In this document: positions 15,001 to 30,000 of the stretch, in pieces
Layout of the letters: each line of letters opens with the position of its first letter
Numbering within the stretch: position 1 is the first letter of the stretch
NCBI GenBank assembly: GCA_033558025.1
Contig: JAUCEF010000012.1
Location: forward strand, 2,914,001-2,978,000
Length of the DNA: 64,000 nucleotides
Reading direction: 5' to 3'
From: Phytophthora sp. 'mugwort'
Lineage: Eukaryota; Oomycota; Peronosporomycetes; Peronosporales; Peronosporaceae
The notes under the pieces: generated by a model
The model's database searches: none
What the model was told of the DNA's origin: nothing
What the model saw: only the letters and a program-made list of their open reading frames with translations
Program-made: the position numbers and the translations under genes

Positions 15001-18000
15001 CTGGCACCACACCGTCCGCCATTGTCGAGAACGCCACCGCTGACACATCGGATCTCCACGTGATGGAAGTCACGTAGTGTTCGTATTCACCCAGCTCCAC
15101 CACCAAGAACAAAGCCTCCAACCCATCTGTATCTACCAGCGACGCCACCACCGAGTCGCAAACCACCACGCCGTCTTCTTCGGCTGCGAACGTCGTCGTC
15201 GCGATGGATACCAGAGGCGTCGTCGCCTCCGCGACCACTGCCACAGTCAGAGGCACTTCGTACATGTCTTCCGAGACCAGCCCGCCGCTATGGTCAATAG
15301 CGTGGGCAACAAACGTGCAGTCAATGAACCCCGAGAAGTACGTCGGTGGGCTCAATTGCACGCTCAAGTCGGTGTGCTCTCCGCGCCGATATACACCGAG
15401 CGGGACCAACTCGAACACCGTCATGAACACAATGCCGGCCTCCTCGATTGACGACGTGTTGCTAGTATTTGCCTCTCTCACGACTTGTACCGGCATGTCG
15501 TTGACGGATACCTCTTTCCAAGCATTATTCTCGCAGCGAAGGTGCAGAGACATTTCCTCAGAGCCATCAATATCACTGATCGTCCAGTTGCTCACCGTAA
15601 TAGAAGCGACGCCATTCTCTGGAATCGGAAGCTTGGCTGGAGTGACTACTAGTCTTGGCGCCTCGGCCACCGGATAAATTGTTAGCTCGATTGATTCAGA
15701 CACCGTCGCCAGCGATTTCCACAGCCCGGAAGGAAGGCAGTCCAATGCGTCTTCACCCCCGCCGGACACACTCAGATAGCAATCAGACGCGAAAAAGGCC
15801 GGGTCCACATCCACACTGAAGGCTGAAACCACAACATTGACACTCAGGCTCCCTGAAACCCTCGCGACTGGGACTAGAGAAAGCGACACCTTTGTAGGCA
15901 CCCCCACGCCAGAGCCTAAACGCGTTGAAACAGACGATAGAAGCTGTCCAGTGATCCCGCTTGCAGTCAACCACGTCTCACTCACGTTGCTTGCGGTGAA
16001 GACAACACCCGCTTCCGCTTCCTGGCTGTAGTTCCCTGCTCCTGTCCAGTTACGGTCCGCCACTTCGGCAAGATAACCCGACGGGTAGAACACTTCAACA
16101 CGATAGTATAGCTCTGCCTTCGTCGGCGTAACCGTGACATCACCCAAGAACACGCCATCCTCGCTGATCGACGTGCTCGCCATCACAACAGACAGTACAG
16201 GCTGCTCCGCCACCGTCAGGAACTCGAGCGTCACAGGGATCAACGTCCTATTCCAGCTGCTGAAGGCATGCACAGAGGCGCGGAGCCATGCTTCCACACG
16301 ACCCCAATGCTGCGGTCCTGCTGAGATAAACACGGATCTCGACTCAACTGACAACGGAACGACCGAGTAGACCGTGCTGTTCAGCGTCTCGCTCCCACTG
16401 GACAGTACCGTTGCGCCGTTCTCACTGACAGCCACGTTGCAGCCCTCGGGCAACAGCACTTCCAGAGAAAGCATCACGTCTGGAGCCGTCGCATCCAGCT
16501 CCGCCACCACTAACTCCGAGATCCACAGCACGCCCAGCTCGTCCTCGTACACCCTCGAACTCGTGCTAGCAAGCGTGAACGTAGGCGCTTGGGCGTGGTT
16601 CCACTGCACTGGCACCAGGCTTTCGGAGATGGACGACGACAAGACCGTCAGCCACGCATACTCCTCGCCAGTATTGGTAGTGCTCTTAGCCTCACTTGCA
16701 TCCATCTGCGACGGAATCAAACTACTCGTTACTGAAACAGACTGCAACGTTAGCGGCAGGCTGCCCGCGTAGTCTGGAGGAGGCAAGACGGTCAAGGTGC
16801 TGTTCATGCTCGTGCTCCCGTCTTCTTCATCCACTACCCAGACAATCTCCTGTTCCCACGGCGCATCATCGACTCTCGAGAGACTGTATCTCCAGAACGG
16901 CGACTCTCGCGCAGCCACCCCGGCGTCTGTGTTGCTATCCGCATTAACGAGGAACGACACCAGCTCCGCATCCACACTAGACGTCGTGCTTGCCTTGTCG
17001 CTTTCATGCACGATCACGTCCAGCAAGCGGTTAAAGCCCATGTGCACCATCGCCGACCCGTTCGGCGCAGAAGAGAAGAAGCGAGCAGATGCGACCGGAA
17101 CCACCGAGACGCGCACGTTCGCCCTCAGGATAAACGACTGGTTCGACGTCCCCGAGTACGCGTCCACCGACAACGCCACGGCAGCTTCGCCAAAGTAGCC
17201 GTCTCCTGGAACCACACTCACGTTCTCCGATGTACTAAACTCAAACAAACGATCAGCAGCAAACGCGAGGGATGTGAACCCGGCACCGACGAAAGGAGAC
17301 GCATCGAGTCCCCGACCATCGACAAACACAGCTTCGACCCGACCGGCATCCCACACCAATCGACACGAACCGAAGCTCAGATCACTCACACCCGCCGCCA
17401 CAACATCTGCCAGCAAGCTCTCTCGAACACTGCTCAGCGCTATCGCCACTGCGGTGTCTTCCTGTCCATCCACCCAGACATCGAGTGGACGAGCATAGTA
17501 CACACTGGGCTCCAGCGACCAACCCACCTCAGCCGTCGTCACCGCAGATGCCACCGTGGCGTTCGTCCCGGACGCGCCCATCAAATAGAGCTCGCGAGAT
17601 GTCGCTGTGAGAGAGATGCTGAACCTGTCGGCGAACAGCGCGTCCAGCGCAACCAGCATCACCTCGGCATCGACGATGCCCACCAACGTTGGCGTCGGTA
17701 CTGGCAGTGCATACCGCGAAGTCGTATCGTTCTCGCTTGCTGAAACTGTAGGCAGCAGTAGTTGGTCGTTGAAGAATACGGCCACCACATCCGACCCGAC
17801 GTCCGTCGACAACTCGACCGAGAGTTCCTCCGACCCATCCACGTCCTGGAGCGAGATAGAACCGATTGACACCACAATTACCATTCCCATTGGGGGTGTC
17901 GCCTCCGCAATGCTGACATCCAGCAGTGGCGTATCGGCTACGGGGGCGATGATAATATCGATGGGAATGGGCCACGCGCGCGCCACGGCCAGACCAACAC

Positions 18001-21000
18001 GGTCGTTCGAGGTCAGATAGCCAGAAACGATGGACATACTCAAGAGATTCAGGTGCAGTTCTCCGCTATATCCCGGTACCAGCCCGATCTCCACACTGCC
18101 ACGCATCTCCACTCGACCCGCTTCGGCCGCCACGATGCGCTGCGACGGATCGCTGAACGCCATCGCTGGCACCACACCGTCCGCCATTGTCGAGAACGCC
18201 ACCGCTGACACATCGGATCTCCACGTGATGGAAGTCACGTAGTGTTCGTATTCACGCAGCTCCACCACCAAGAACAAAGCCTCCAACCCATCTGTATCTA
18301 CCAGCGACGCCACCACCGAGTCGCAAACCACCACGCCGTCTTCTTCGGCTGCGAACGTCGTCGTCGCGATGGATACCAGAGGCGTCGTCGCCTCCGCGAC
18401 CACTGCCACAGTCAGAGGCACTTCGTACATGTCTTCCGAGACCAGCACGCCGCTATGGTCAATAGCGTGGGCAACAAACGTGCAGTCAATGAACCCCGAG
18501 AAGTACGTCGGTGGGCTCAATTGCACGCTCAAGTCGGTGTGCTCTCCGCGCCGATATACACCGAGCGGGACCAACTCGAACACCGTCATGAACACAATGC
18601 CGGCCTCCTCGATTGACGACGTGTTGCTAGTATTTGCCTCTCTCACGACTTGTACCGGCATGTCGTTGACGGATACCTCTTTCCAAGCATTATTCTCGCA
18701 GCGAAGGTGCAGGTACATTTCCTCAGAGCCATCAATATCACTGATCGTCCAGTTGCTCAACGTAATAGAAGCGACGCCATTCTCTGGAATCGGAAGCTTG
18801 GCTGGAGTGACTACTAGTCTTGGCGCCTCGGCCACCGGATAAATTGTTAGCTCGATTGATTCAGACACCGTCGCCAGCGATTTCCACAGCCCGGAAGGAA
18901 GGCAGTCCAATGCGTCTTCACCCCCGCCGGACACACTCAGATAGCAATCAGACGCGAAAAAGGCCGGGTCCACATCCACACTGAAGGCTGAAACCACAAC
19001 ATTGACACTCAGGCTCCCTGAAACCCTCGCGACTGGGACTAGAGAAAGCGACACCTTTGTAGGCACCCCCACGCCAGAGCCTAAACGCGTTGAAACAGAC
19101 GATAGAAGCTGTCCAGTGATCCCGCTTGCAGTCAACCACGTCTCACTCACGTTGCTTGCGGTGAAGACAACACCCGCTTCCGCTTCCTGGCTGTAGTTCC
19201 CTGCTCCTGTCCAGTTACGGTCCGCCACTTCGGCAAGATAACCCGACGGGTAGAACGCTTCAACACGATAGTATAGCTCTGCCTTCGTCGGCGTAACCGT
19301 GACATCACCCAAGAACACGCCATCCTCGCTGATCGACGTGCTCGCCATCACAACAGACAGTACAGGCTGCTCCGCCACCGTCAGGAACTCGAGCGTCACA
19401 GGGATCAACGTCCTATTCCAGCTGCTGAAGGCATGCACAGAGGCGCGGAGCCATGCTTCCACACGACCCCAATGCTGCGGTCCTGCTGAGATAAACACGG
19501 ATCTCGACTCAACTGACAACGGAACGACCGAGTAGACCGTGCTGTTCAGCGTCTCGCTCCCACTGGACAGTACCGTTGCGCCGTTCTCACTGACAGCCAC
19601 GTTGCAGCCCTCGGGCAACAGCACTTCCAGAGAAAGCATCACGTCTGGAGCCGTCGCATCCAGCTCCGCCACCACTAACTCCGAGATCCACAGCACGCCC
19701 GGCTCGTCCTCGTACACCCTCGAACTCGTGCTAGCAAGCGTGAACGTAGGCGCTTGGGCGTGGTTCCACTGCACTGGCACCAGGCTTTCGGAGATGGACG
19801 ACGACAAGACCGTCAGCCACGCATACTCCTCGCCAGTATTGGTAGTGCTCTTAGCCTCACTTGCATCCATCTGCGACGGAATCAAACTACTCGTTACTGA
19901 AACAGACTGCAACGTTAGCGGCAGGCTGCCCGCGTAGTCTGGAGGAGGCAAGACGGTCAAGGTGCTGTTCATGCTCGTGCTCCCGTCTTCTTCATCCACT
20001 ACCCAGACAATCTCCTGTTCCCACGGCGCATCATCGACTCTCGAGAGACTGTATCTCCAGAACGGCGACTCTCGCGCAGCCACCCCGGCGTCTGTGTTGC
20101 TATCCGCATTAACGAGGAACGACACCAGCTCCGCATCCACACTAGACGTCGTGCTTGCCTTGTCGCTTTCATGCACGATCACGTCCAGCAAGCGGTTAAA
20201 GCCCATGTGCACCATCGCCGACCCGTTCGGCGCAGAAGAGAAGAAGCGAGCAGATGCGACCGGAACCACCGAGACGCGCACGTTCGCCCTCAGGATAAAC
20301 GACTGGTTCGACGTCCCCGAGTACGCGTCCACCGACAACGCCACGGCAGCTTCGCCAAAGTAGCCGTCTCCTGGAACCACACTCACGTTCTCCGATGTAC
20401 TAAACTCAAACAAACGATCAGCAGCAAACGCGAGGGATGTGAACCCGGCACCGACGAAAGGAGACGCATCGAGTCCCCGACCATCGACAAACACAGCTTC
20501 GACCCGACCGGCATCCCACACCAATCGACACGAACCGAAGCTCAGATCACTCACACCCGCCGCCACAACATCTGCCAGCAAGCTCTCTCGAACACTGCTC
20601 AGCGCTATCGCCACTGCGGTGTCTTCCTGTCCATCCACCCAGACATCGAGTGGACGAGCATAGTACACACTGGGCTCCAGCGACCAACCCACCTCAGCCG
20701 TCGTCACCGCAGATGCCACCGTGGCGTTCGTCCCGGACGCGCCCATCAAATAGAGCTCGCGAGATGTCGCTGTGAGAGAGATGCTGAACCTGTCGGCGAA
20801 CAGCGCGTCCAGCGCAACCAGCATCACCTCGGCATCGACGATGCCCACCAACGTTGGCGTCGGTACTGGCAGTGCATACCGCGAAGTCGTATCGTTCTCG
20901 CTTGCTGAAACTGTAGGCAGCAGTAGTTGGTCGTTGAAGAATACGGCCACCACATCCGACCCGACGTCCGTCGACAACTCGACCGAGAGTTCCTCCGACC

Positions 21001-24000
21001 CATCCACGTCCTGGAGCGAGATAGAACCGATTGACACCACAATTACCATTCCCATTGGGGGTGTCGCCTCCGCAATGCTGACATCCAGCAGTGGCGTATC
21101 GGCTACGGGGGCGATGATAATATCGATGGGAATGGGCCACGCGCGCGCCACGGCCAGACCAACACGGTCGTTCGAGGTCAGATAGCCAGAAACGATGGAC
21201 ATACTCAAGAGATTCAGGTGCAGTTCTCCGCTATATCCCGGTACCAGCCCGATCTCCACACTGCCACGCATCTCCACTCGACCCGCTTCGGCCGCCACGA
21301 TGCGCTGCGACGGATCGCTGAACGCCATCGCTGGCACCACACCGTCCGCCATTGTCGAGAACGCCACCGCTGACACATCGGATCTCCACGTGATGGAAGT
21401 CACGTAGTGTTCGTATTCACCCAGCTCCACCACCAAGAACAAAGCCTCCAACCCATCTGTATCTACCAGCGACGCCACCACCGAGTCGCAAACCACCACG
21501 CCGTCTTCTTCGGCTGCGAACGTCGTCGTCGCGATGGATACCAGAGGCGTCGTCGCCTCCGCGACCACTGCCACAGTCAGAGGCACTTCGTACATGTCTT
21601 CCGAGACCAGCCCGCCGCTATGGTCAATAGCGTGGGCAACAAACGTGCAGTCAATGAACCCCGAGAAGTACGTCGGTGGGCTCAATTGCACGCTCAAGTC
21701 GGTGTGCTCTCCGCGCCGATATACACCGAGCGGGACCAACTCGAACACCGTCATGAACACAATGCCGGCCTCCTCGATTGACGACGTGTTGCTAGTATTT
21801 GCCTCTCTCACGACTTGTACCGGCATGTCGTTGACGGATACCTCTTTCCAAGCATTATTCTCGCAGCGAAGGTGCAGAGACATTTCCTCAGAGCCATCAA
21901 TATCACTGATCGTCCAGTTGCTCACCGTAATAGAAGCGACGCCATTCTCTGGAATCGGAAGCTTGGCTGGAGTGACTACTAGTCTTGGCGCCTCGGCCAC
22001 CGGATAAATTGTTAGCTCGATTGATTCAGACACCGTCGCCAGCGATTTCCACAGCCCGGAAGGAAGGCAGTCTAATGCGTCTTCACCCCCGCCGGACACA
22101 CTCAGATAGCAATCAGACGCGAAAAAGGCCGGGTCCACATCCACACTGAAGGCTGAAACCACAACATTGACACTCAGGCTCCCTGAAACCCTCGCGACTG
22201 GGACTAGAGAAAGCGACACCTTTGTAGGCACCCCCACGCCAGAGCCTAAACGCGTTGAAACAGACGATAGAAGCTGTCCAGTGATCCCGCTTGCAGTCAA
22301 CCACGTCTCACTCACGTTGCTTGCGGTGAAGACAACACCCGCTTCCGCTTCCTGGCTGTAGTTCCCTGCTCCTGTCCAGTTACGGTCCGCCACTTCGGCA
22401 AGATAACCCGACGGGTAGAACGCTTCAACACGATAGTATAGCTCTGCCTTCGTCGGCGTAACCGTGACATCACCCAAGAACACGCCATCCTCGCTGATCG
22501 ACGTGCTCGCCATCACAACAGACAGTACAGGCTGCTCCGCCACCGTCAGGAACTCGAGCGTCACAGGGATCATCGTCCTATTCCAGCTGCTGAAGGCATG
22601 CACAGAGGCGCGGAGCCATGCTTCCACACGACCCCAATGCTGCGGTCCTGCTGAGATAAACACGGATCTCGACTCAACTGACAACGGAACGACCGAGTAG
22701 ACCGTGCTGTTCAGCGTCTCGCTCCCACTGGACAGTACCGTTGCGCCGTTCTCACTGACAGCCACGTTGCAGCCCTCGGGCAACAGCACTTCCAGAGAAA
22801 GCATCACGTCTGGAGCCGTCGCATCCAGCTCCGCCACCACTAACTCCGAGATCCACAGCACGCCCGGCTCGTCCTCGTACACCCTCGAACTCGTGCTAGC
22901 AAGCGTGAACGTAGGCGCTTGGGCGTGGTTCCACTGCACTGGCACCAGGCTTTCGGAGATGGACGACGACAAGACCGTCAGCCACGCATACTCCTCGCCA
23001 GTATTGGTAGTGCTCTTAGCCTCACTTGCATCCATCTGCGACGGAATCAAACTACTCGTTACTGAAACAGACTGCAACGTTAGCGGCAGGCTGCCCGCGT
23101 AGTCTGGAGGAGGCAAGACGGTCAAGGTGCTGTTCATGCTCGTGCTCCCGTCTTCTTCATCCACTACCCAGACAATCTCCTGTTCCCACGGCGCATCATC
23201 GACTCTCGAGAGACTGTATCTCCAGAACGGCGACTCTCGCGCAGCCACCCCGGCGTCTGTGTTGCTATCCGCATTAACGAGGAACGACACCAGCTCCGCA
23301 TCCACACTAGACGTCGTGCTTGCCTTGTCGCTTTCATGCACGATCACGTCCAGCAAGCGGTTAAAGCCCATGTGCACCATCGCCGACCCGTTCGGCGCAG
23401 AAGAGAAGAAGCGAGCAGATGCGACCGGAACCACCGAGACGCGCACGTTCGCCCTCAGGATAAACGACTGGTTCGACGTCCCCGAGTACGCGTCCACCGA
23501 CAACGCCACGGCAGCTTCGCCAAAGTAGCCGTCTCCTGGAACCACACTCACGTTCTCCGATGTACTAAACTCAAACAAACGATCAGCAGCAAACGCGAGG
23601 GATGTGAACCCGGCACCGACGAAAGGAGACGCATCGAGTCCCCGACCATCGACAAACACAGCTTCGACCCGACCGGCATCCCACACCAATCGACACGAAC
23701 CGAAGCTCAGATCACTCACACCCGCCGCCACAACATCTGCCAGCAAGCTCTCTCGAACACTGCTCAGCGCTATCGCCACTGCGGTGTCTTCCTGTCCATC
23801 CACCCAGACATCGAGTGGACGAGCATAGTACACACTGGGCTCCAGCGACCAACCCACCTCAGCCGTCGTCACCGCAGATGCCACCGTGGCGTTCGTCCCG
23901 GACGCGCCCATCAAATAGAGCTCGCGAGATGTCGCTGTGAGAGAGATGCTGAACCTGTCGGCGAACAGCACGTCCAGCGCAACCAGCATCACCTCGGCAT

Positions 24001-27000
24001 CGACGATGCCCACCAACGTTGGCGTCGGTACTGGCAGTGCATACCGCGAAGTCGTATCGTTCTCGCTTGCTGAAACTGTAGGCAGCAGTAGTTGGTCGTT
24101 GAAGAATACGGCCACCACATCCGACCCGACGTCCGTCGACAACTCGACCGAGAGTTCCTCCGACCCATCCACGTCCTGGAGCGAGATAGAACCGATTGAC
24201 ACCACAATTACCATTCCCATTGGGGGTGTCGCCTCCGCAATGCTGACATCCAGCAGTGGCGTATCGGCTACGGGGGCGATGATAATATCGATGGGAATGG
24301 GCCACGCGCGCGCCACGGCCAGACCAACACGGTCGTTCGAGGTCAGATAGCCAGAAACGATGGACATACTCAAGAGATTCAGGTGCAGTTCTCCGCTATA
24401 TCCCGGTACCAGCCCGATCTCCACACTGCCACGCATCTCCACTCGACCCGCTTCGGCCGCCACGATGCGCTGCGACGGATCGCTGAACGCCATCGCTGGC
24501 ACCACACCGTCCGCCATTGTCGAGAACGCCACCGCTGACACATCGGATCTCCACGTGATGGAAGTCACGTAGTGTTCGTATTCACGCAGCTCCACCACCA
24601 AGAACAAAGCCTCCAACCCATCTGTATCTACCAGCGACGCCACCACCGAGTCGCAAACCACCACGCCGTCTTCTTCGGCTGCGAACGTCGTCGTCGCGAT
24701 GGATACCAGAGGCGTCGTCGCCTCCGCGACCACTGCCACACTCAGAGGCACTTCGTACATGTCTTCCGAGACCAGCACGCCGCTATGGTCAATAGCGTGG
24801 GCAACAAACGTGCAGTCAATGAACCCCGAGAAGTACGTCGGTGGGCTCAATTGCACGCTCAAGTCGGTGTGCTCTCCGCGCCGATATACACCGAGCGGGA
24901 CCAACTCGAACACCGTCATGAACACAATGCCGGCCTCCTCGATTGACGACGTGTTGCTAGTATTTGCCTCTCTCACGACTTGTACCGGCATGTCGTTGAC
25001 GGATACCTCTTTCCAAGCATTATTCTCGCAGCGAAGGTGCAGGTACATTTCCTCAGAGCCATCAATATCACTGATCGTCCAGTTGCTCAACGTAATAGAA
25101 GCGACGCCATTCTCTGGAATCGGAAGCTTGGCTGGAGTGACTACTAGTCTTGGCGCCTCGGCCACCGGATAAATTGTTAGCTCGATTGATTCAGACACCG
25201 TCGCCAGCGATTTCCACAGCCCGGAAGGAAGGCAGTCCAATGCGTCTTCACCCCCGCCGGACACACTCAGATAGCAATCAGACGCGAAAAAGGCCGGGTC
25301 CACATCCACACTGAAGGCTGAAACCACAACATTGACACTCAGGCTCCCTGAAACCCTCGCGACTGGGACTAGAGAAAGCGACACCTTTGTAGGCACCCCC
25401 ACGCCAGAGCCTAAACGCGTTGAAACAGACGATAGAAGCTGTCCAGTGATCCCGCTTGCAGTCAACCACGTCTCACTCACGTTGCTTGCGGTGAAGACAA
25501 CACCCGCTTCCGCTTCCTGGCTGTAGTTCCCTGCTCCTGTCCAGTTACGGTCCGCCACTTCGGCAAGATAACCCGACGGGTAGAACGCTTCAACACGATA
25601 GTATAGCTCTGCCTTCGTCGGCGTAACCGTGACATCACCCAAGAACACGCCATCCTCGCTGATCGACGTGCTCGCCATCACAACAGACAGTACAGGCTGC
25701 TCCGCCACCGTCAGGAACTCGAGCGTCACAGGGATCAACGTCCTATTCCAGCTGCTGAAGGCATGCACAGAGGCGCGGAGCCATGCTTCCACACGACCCC
25801 AATGCTGCGGTCCTGCTGAGATAAACACGGATCTCGACTCAACTGACAACGGAACGACCGAGTAGACCGTGCTGTTCAGCGTCTCGCTCCCACTGGACAG
25901 TACCGTTGCGCCGTTCTCACTGACAGCCACGTTGCAGCCCTCGGGCAACAGCACTTCCAGAGAAAGCATCACGTCTGGAGCCGTCGCATCCAGCTCCGCC
26001 ACCACTAACTCCGAGATCCACAGCACGCCCGGCTCGTCCTCGTACACCCTCGAACTCGTGCTAGCAAGCGTGAACGTAGGCGCTTGGGCGTGGTTCCACT
26101 GCACTGGCACCAGGCTTTCGGAGATGGACGACGACAAGACCGTCAGCCACGCATACTCCTCGCCAGTATTGGTAGTGCTCTTAGCCTCACTTGCATCCAT
26201 CTGCGACGGAATCAAACTACTCGTTACTGAAACAGACTGCAACGTTAGCGGCAGGCTGCCCGCGTAGTCTGGAGGAGGCAAGACGGTCAAGGTGCTGTTC
26301 ATGCTCGTGCTCCCGTCTTCTTCATCCACTACCCAGACAATCTCCTGTTCCCACGGCGCATCATCGACTCTCGAGAGACTGTATCTCCAGAACGGCGACT
26401 CTCGCGCAGCCACCCCGGCGTCTGTGTTGCTATCCGCATTAACGAGGAACGACACCAGCTCCGCATCCACACTAGACGTCGTGCTTGCCTTGTCGCTTTC
26501 ATGCACGATCACGTCCAGCAAGCGGTTAAAGCCCATGTGCACCATCGCCGACCCGTTCGGCGCAGAAGAGAAGAAGCGAGCAGATGCGACCGGAACCACC
26601 GAGACGCGCACGTTCGCCCTCAGGATAAACGACTGGTTCGACGTCCCCGAGTACGCGTCCACCGACAACGCCACGGCAGCTTCGCCAAAGTAGCCGTCTC
26701 CTGGAACCACACTCACGTTCTCCGATGTACTAAACTCAAACAAACGATCAGCAGCAAACGCGAGGGATGTGAACCCGGCACCGACGAAAGGAGACGCATC
26801 GAGTCCCCGACCATCGACAAACACAGCTTCGACCCGACCGGCATCCCACACCAATCGACACGAACCGAAGCTCAGATCACTCACACCCGCCGCCACAACA
26901 TCTGCCAGCAAGCTCTCTCGAACACTGCTCAGCGCTATCGCCACTGCGGTGTCTTCCTGTCCATCCACCCAGACATCGAGTGGACGAGCATAGTACACAC

Positions 27001-30000
27001 TGGGCTCCAGCGACCAACCCACCTCAGCCGTCGTCACCGCAGATGCCACCGTGGCGTTCGTCCCGGACGCGCCCATCAAATAGAGCTCGCGAGATGTCGC
27101 TGTGAGAGAGATGCTGAACCTGTCGGCGAACAGCGCGTCCAGCGCAACCAGCATCACCTCGGCATCGACGATGCCCACCAACGTTGGCGTCGGTACTGGC
27201 AGTGCATACCGCGAAGTCGTATCGTTCTCGCTTGCTGAAACTGTAGGCAGCAGTAGTTGGTCGTTGAAGAATACGGCCACCACATCCGACCCGACGTCCG
27301 TCGACAACTCGACCGAGAGTTCCTCCGACCCATCCACGTCCTGGAGCGAGATAGAACCGATTGACACCACAATTACCATTCCCATTGGGGGTGTCGCCTC
27401 CGCAATGCTGACATCCAGCAGTGGTGTATCGGCTACGGGGGCGATGATAATATCGATGGGAATGGGCCACGCGCGCGCCACGGCCAGACCAACACGGTCG
27501 TTTGAGGTCAGATAGCCAGAAACGATGGACATACTCAAGAGATTCAGGTGCAGTTCTCCGCTATATCCCGGTACCAGCCCGATCTCCACACTGCCACGCA
27601 TCTCCACTCGACCCGCTTCGGCCGCCACGATGCGCTGCGACGGATCGCTGAACGCCATCGCTGGCACCACACCGTCCGCCATTGTCGAGAACGCCACCGC
27701 TGACACGTCGGATCTCCACGTGACGAAAGTCGCGTACTGTTCGTATTCACCCAGCTCCACCACCAAGAACAAAGCCTCCAACCCATCTGTATCTACCAGC
27801 GACGCCACCACCGAGTCGCAAACCACCACGCCGTCTTCTTTGGCTGCGAACGTCGTCGTCGCGATCGATACCAGAGGCGTCGTCGCCTCCGCGACCACTG
27901 CCACAGTCAGAGGCACTTCGTACGTGTCTTCCGAGACCAGCCCGCCGCTATGGTCAATAGCGTGGGCAACAAACGTGCAGTCAATGAACCCCGAGAAGTA
28001 CGTCGGTGGGCTCAATTGCACGCTCAAGTCGGTGTGCTCTCCGCGCCGATATACACCGAGCGGGACCAACTCGAACACCGTCATGAACACAATGCCGGCC
28101 TCCTCGATTGACGACGTGTTGCTAGTATTTGCCTCTCTCACGACTTGTACCGGCATGTCGTTGACGGATACCTCTTTCCAAGCATTATTCTCGCAGCGAA
28201 GGTGCAGAGACATTTCCTCAGAGCCATCAATATCACTGATCGTCCAGTTGCTCAACGTAATAGAAGCGACGCCATTCTCTGGAATCGGAAGCTTGGCTGG
28301 AGTGACTACTAGTCTTGGCGCCTCGGCCACCGGATAAATTGTTAGCTCGATTGATTCAGACACCGTCGCCAGCGATTTCCACAGCCCGGAAGGAAGGCAG
28401 TCCAATGCGTCTTCACCCCCGCCGGACACACTCAGATAGCAATCAGACGCGAAAAAGGCCGGGTCCACATCCACACTGAAGGCTGAAACCACAACATTGA
28501 CACTCAGGCTCCCTGAAACCCTCGCGACTGGGACTAGAGAAAGCGACACCTTTGTAGGCACCCCCACGCCAGAGCCTAAACGCGTTGAAACAGACGATAG
28601 AAGCTGTCCAGTGATCCCGCTTGCAGTCAACCACGTCTCACTCACGTTGCTTGCGGTGAAGACAACACCCGCTTCCGCTTCCTGGCTGTAGTTCCCTGCT
28701 CCTGTCCAGTTACGGTCCGCCACTTCGGCAAGATAACCCGACGGGTAGAACGCTTCAACACGATAGTATAGCTCTGCCTTCGTCGGCGTAACCGTGACAT
28801 CACCCAAGAACACGCCATCCTCGCTGATCGACGTGCTCGCCATCACAACAGACAGTACAGGCTGCTCCGCCACCGTCAGGAACTCGAGCGTCACAGGGAT
28901 CATCGTCCTATTCCAGCTGCTGAAGGCATGCACAGAGGCGCGGAGCCATGCTTCCACACGACCCCAATGCTGCGGTCCTGCTGAGATAAACACGGATCTC
29001 GACTCAACTGACAACGGAACGACCGAGTAGACCGTGCTGTTCAGCGTCTCGCTCCCACTGGACAGTACCGTTGCGCCGTTCTCACTGACAGCCACGTTGC
29101 AGCCCTCGGGCAACAGCACTTCCAGAGAAAGCATCACGTCTGGAGCCGTCGCATCCAGCTCCGCCACCACTAACTCCGAGATCCACAGCACGCCCGGCTC
29201 GTCCTCGTACACCCTCGAACTCGTGCTAGCAAGCGTGAACGTAGGCGCTTGGGCGTGGTTCCACTGCACTGGCACCAGGCTTTCGGAGATGGACGACGAC
29301 AAGACCGTCAGCCACGCATACTCCTCGCCAGTATTGGTAGTGCTCTTAGCCTCACTTGCATCCATCTGCGACGGAATCAAACTACTCGTTACTGAAACAG
29401 ACTGCAACGTTAGCGGCAGGCTGCCCGCGTAGTCTGGAGGAGGCAAGACGGTCAAGGTGCTGTTCATGCTCGTGCTCCCGTCTTCTTCATCCACTACCCA
29501 GACAATCTCCTGTTCCCACGGCGCATCATCGACTCTCGAGAGACTGTATCTCCAGAACGGCGACTCTCGCGCAGCCACCCCGGCGTCTGTGTTGCTATCC
29601 GCATTAACGAGGAACGACACCAGCTCCGCATCCACACTAGACGTCGTGCTTGCCTTGTCGCTTTCATGCACGATCACGTCCAGCAAGCGGTTAAAGCCCA
29701 TGTGCACCATCGCCGACCCGTTCGGCGCAGAAGAGAAGAAGCGAGCAGATGCGACCGGAACCACCGAGACGCGCACGTTCGCCCTCAGGATAAACCACTG
29801 GTTCGACGTCCCCGAGTACGCGTCCACCGACAACGCCACGGCAGCTTCGCCAAAGTAGCCGTCTCCTGGAACCACACTCACGTTCTCCGATGTAATAAAC
29901 TCAAACAAACGATCAGCAGCAAACGCGAGGGATGTGAACCCGGCACCGACGAAAGGAGACGCATCGAGTCCCCGACCATCGACAAACACAGCTTCGACCC

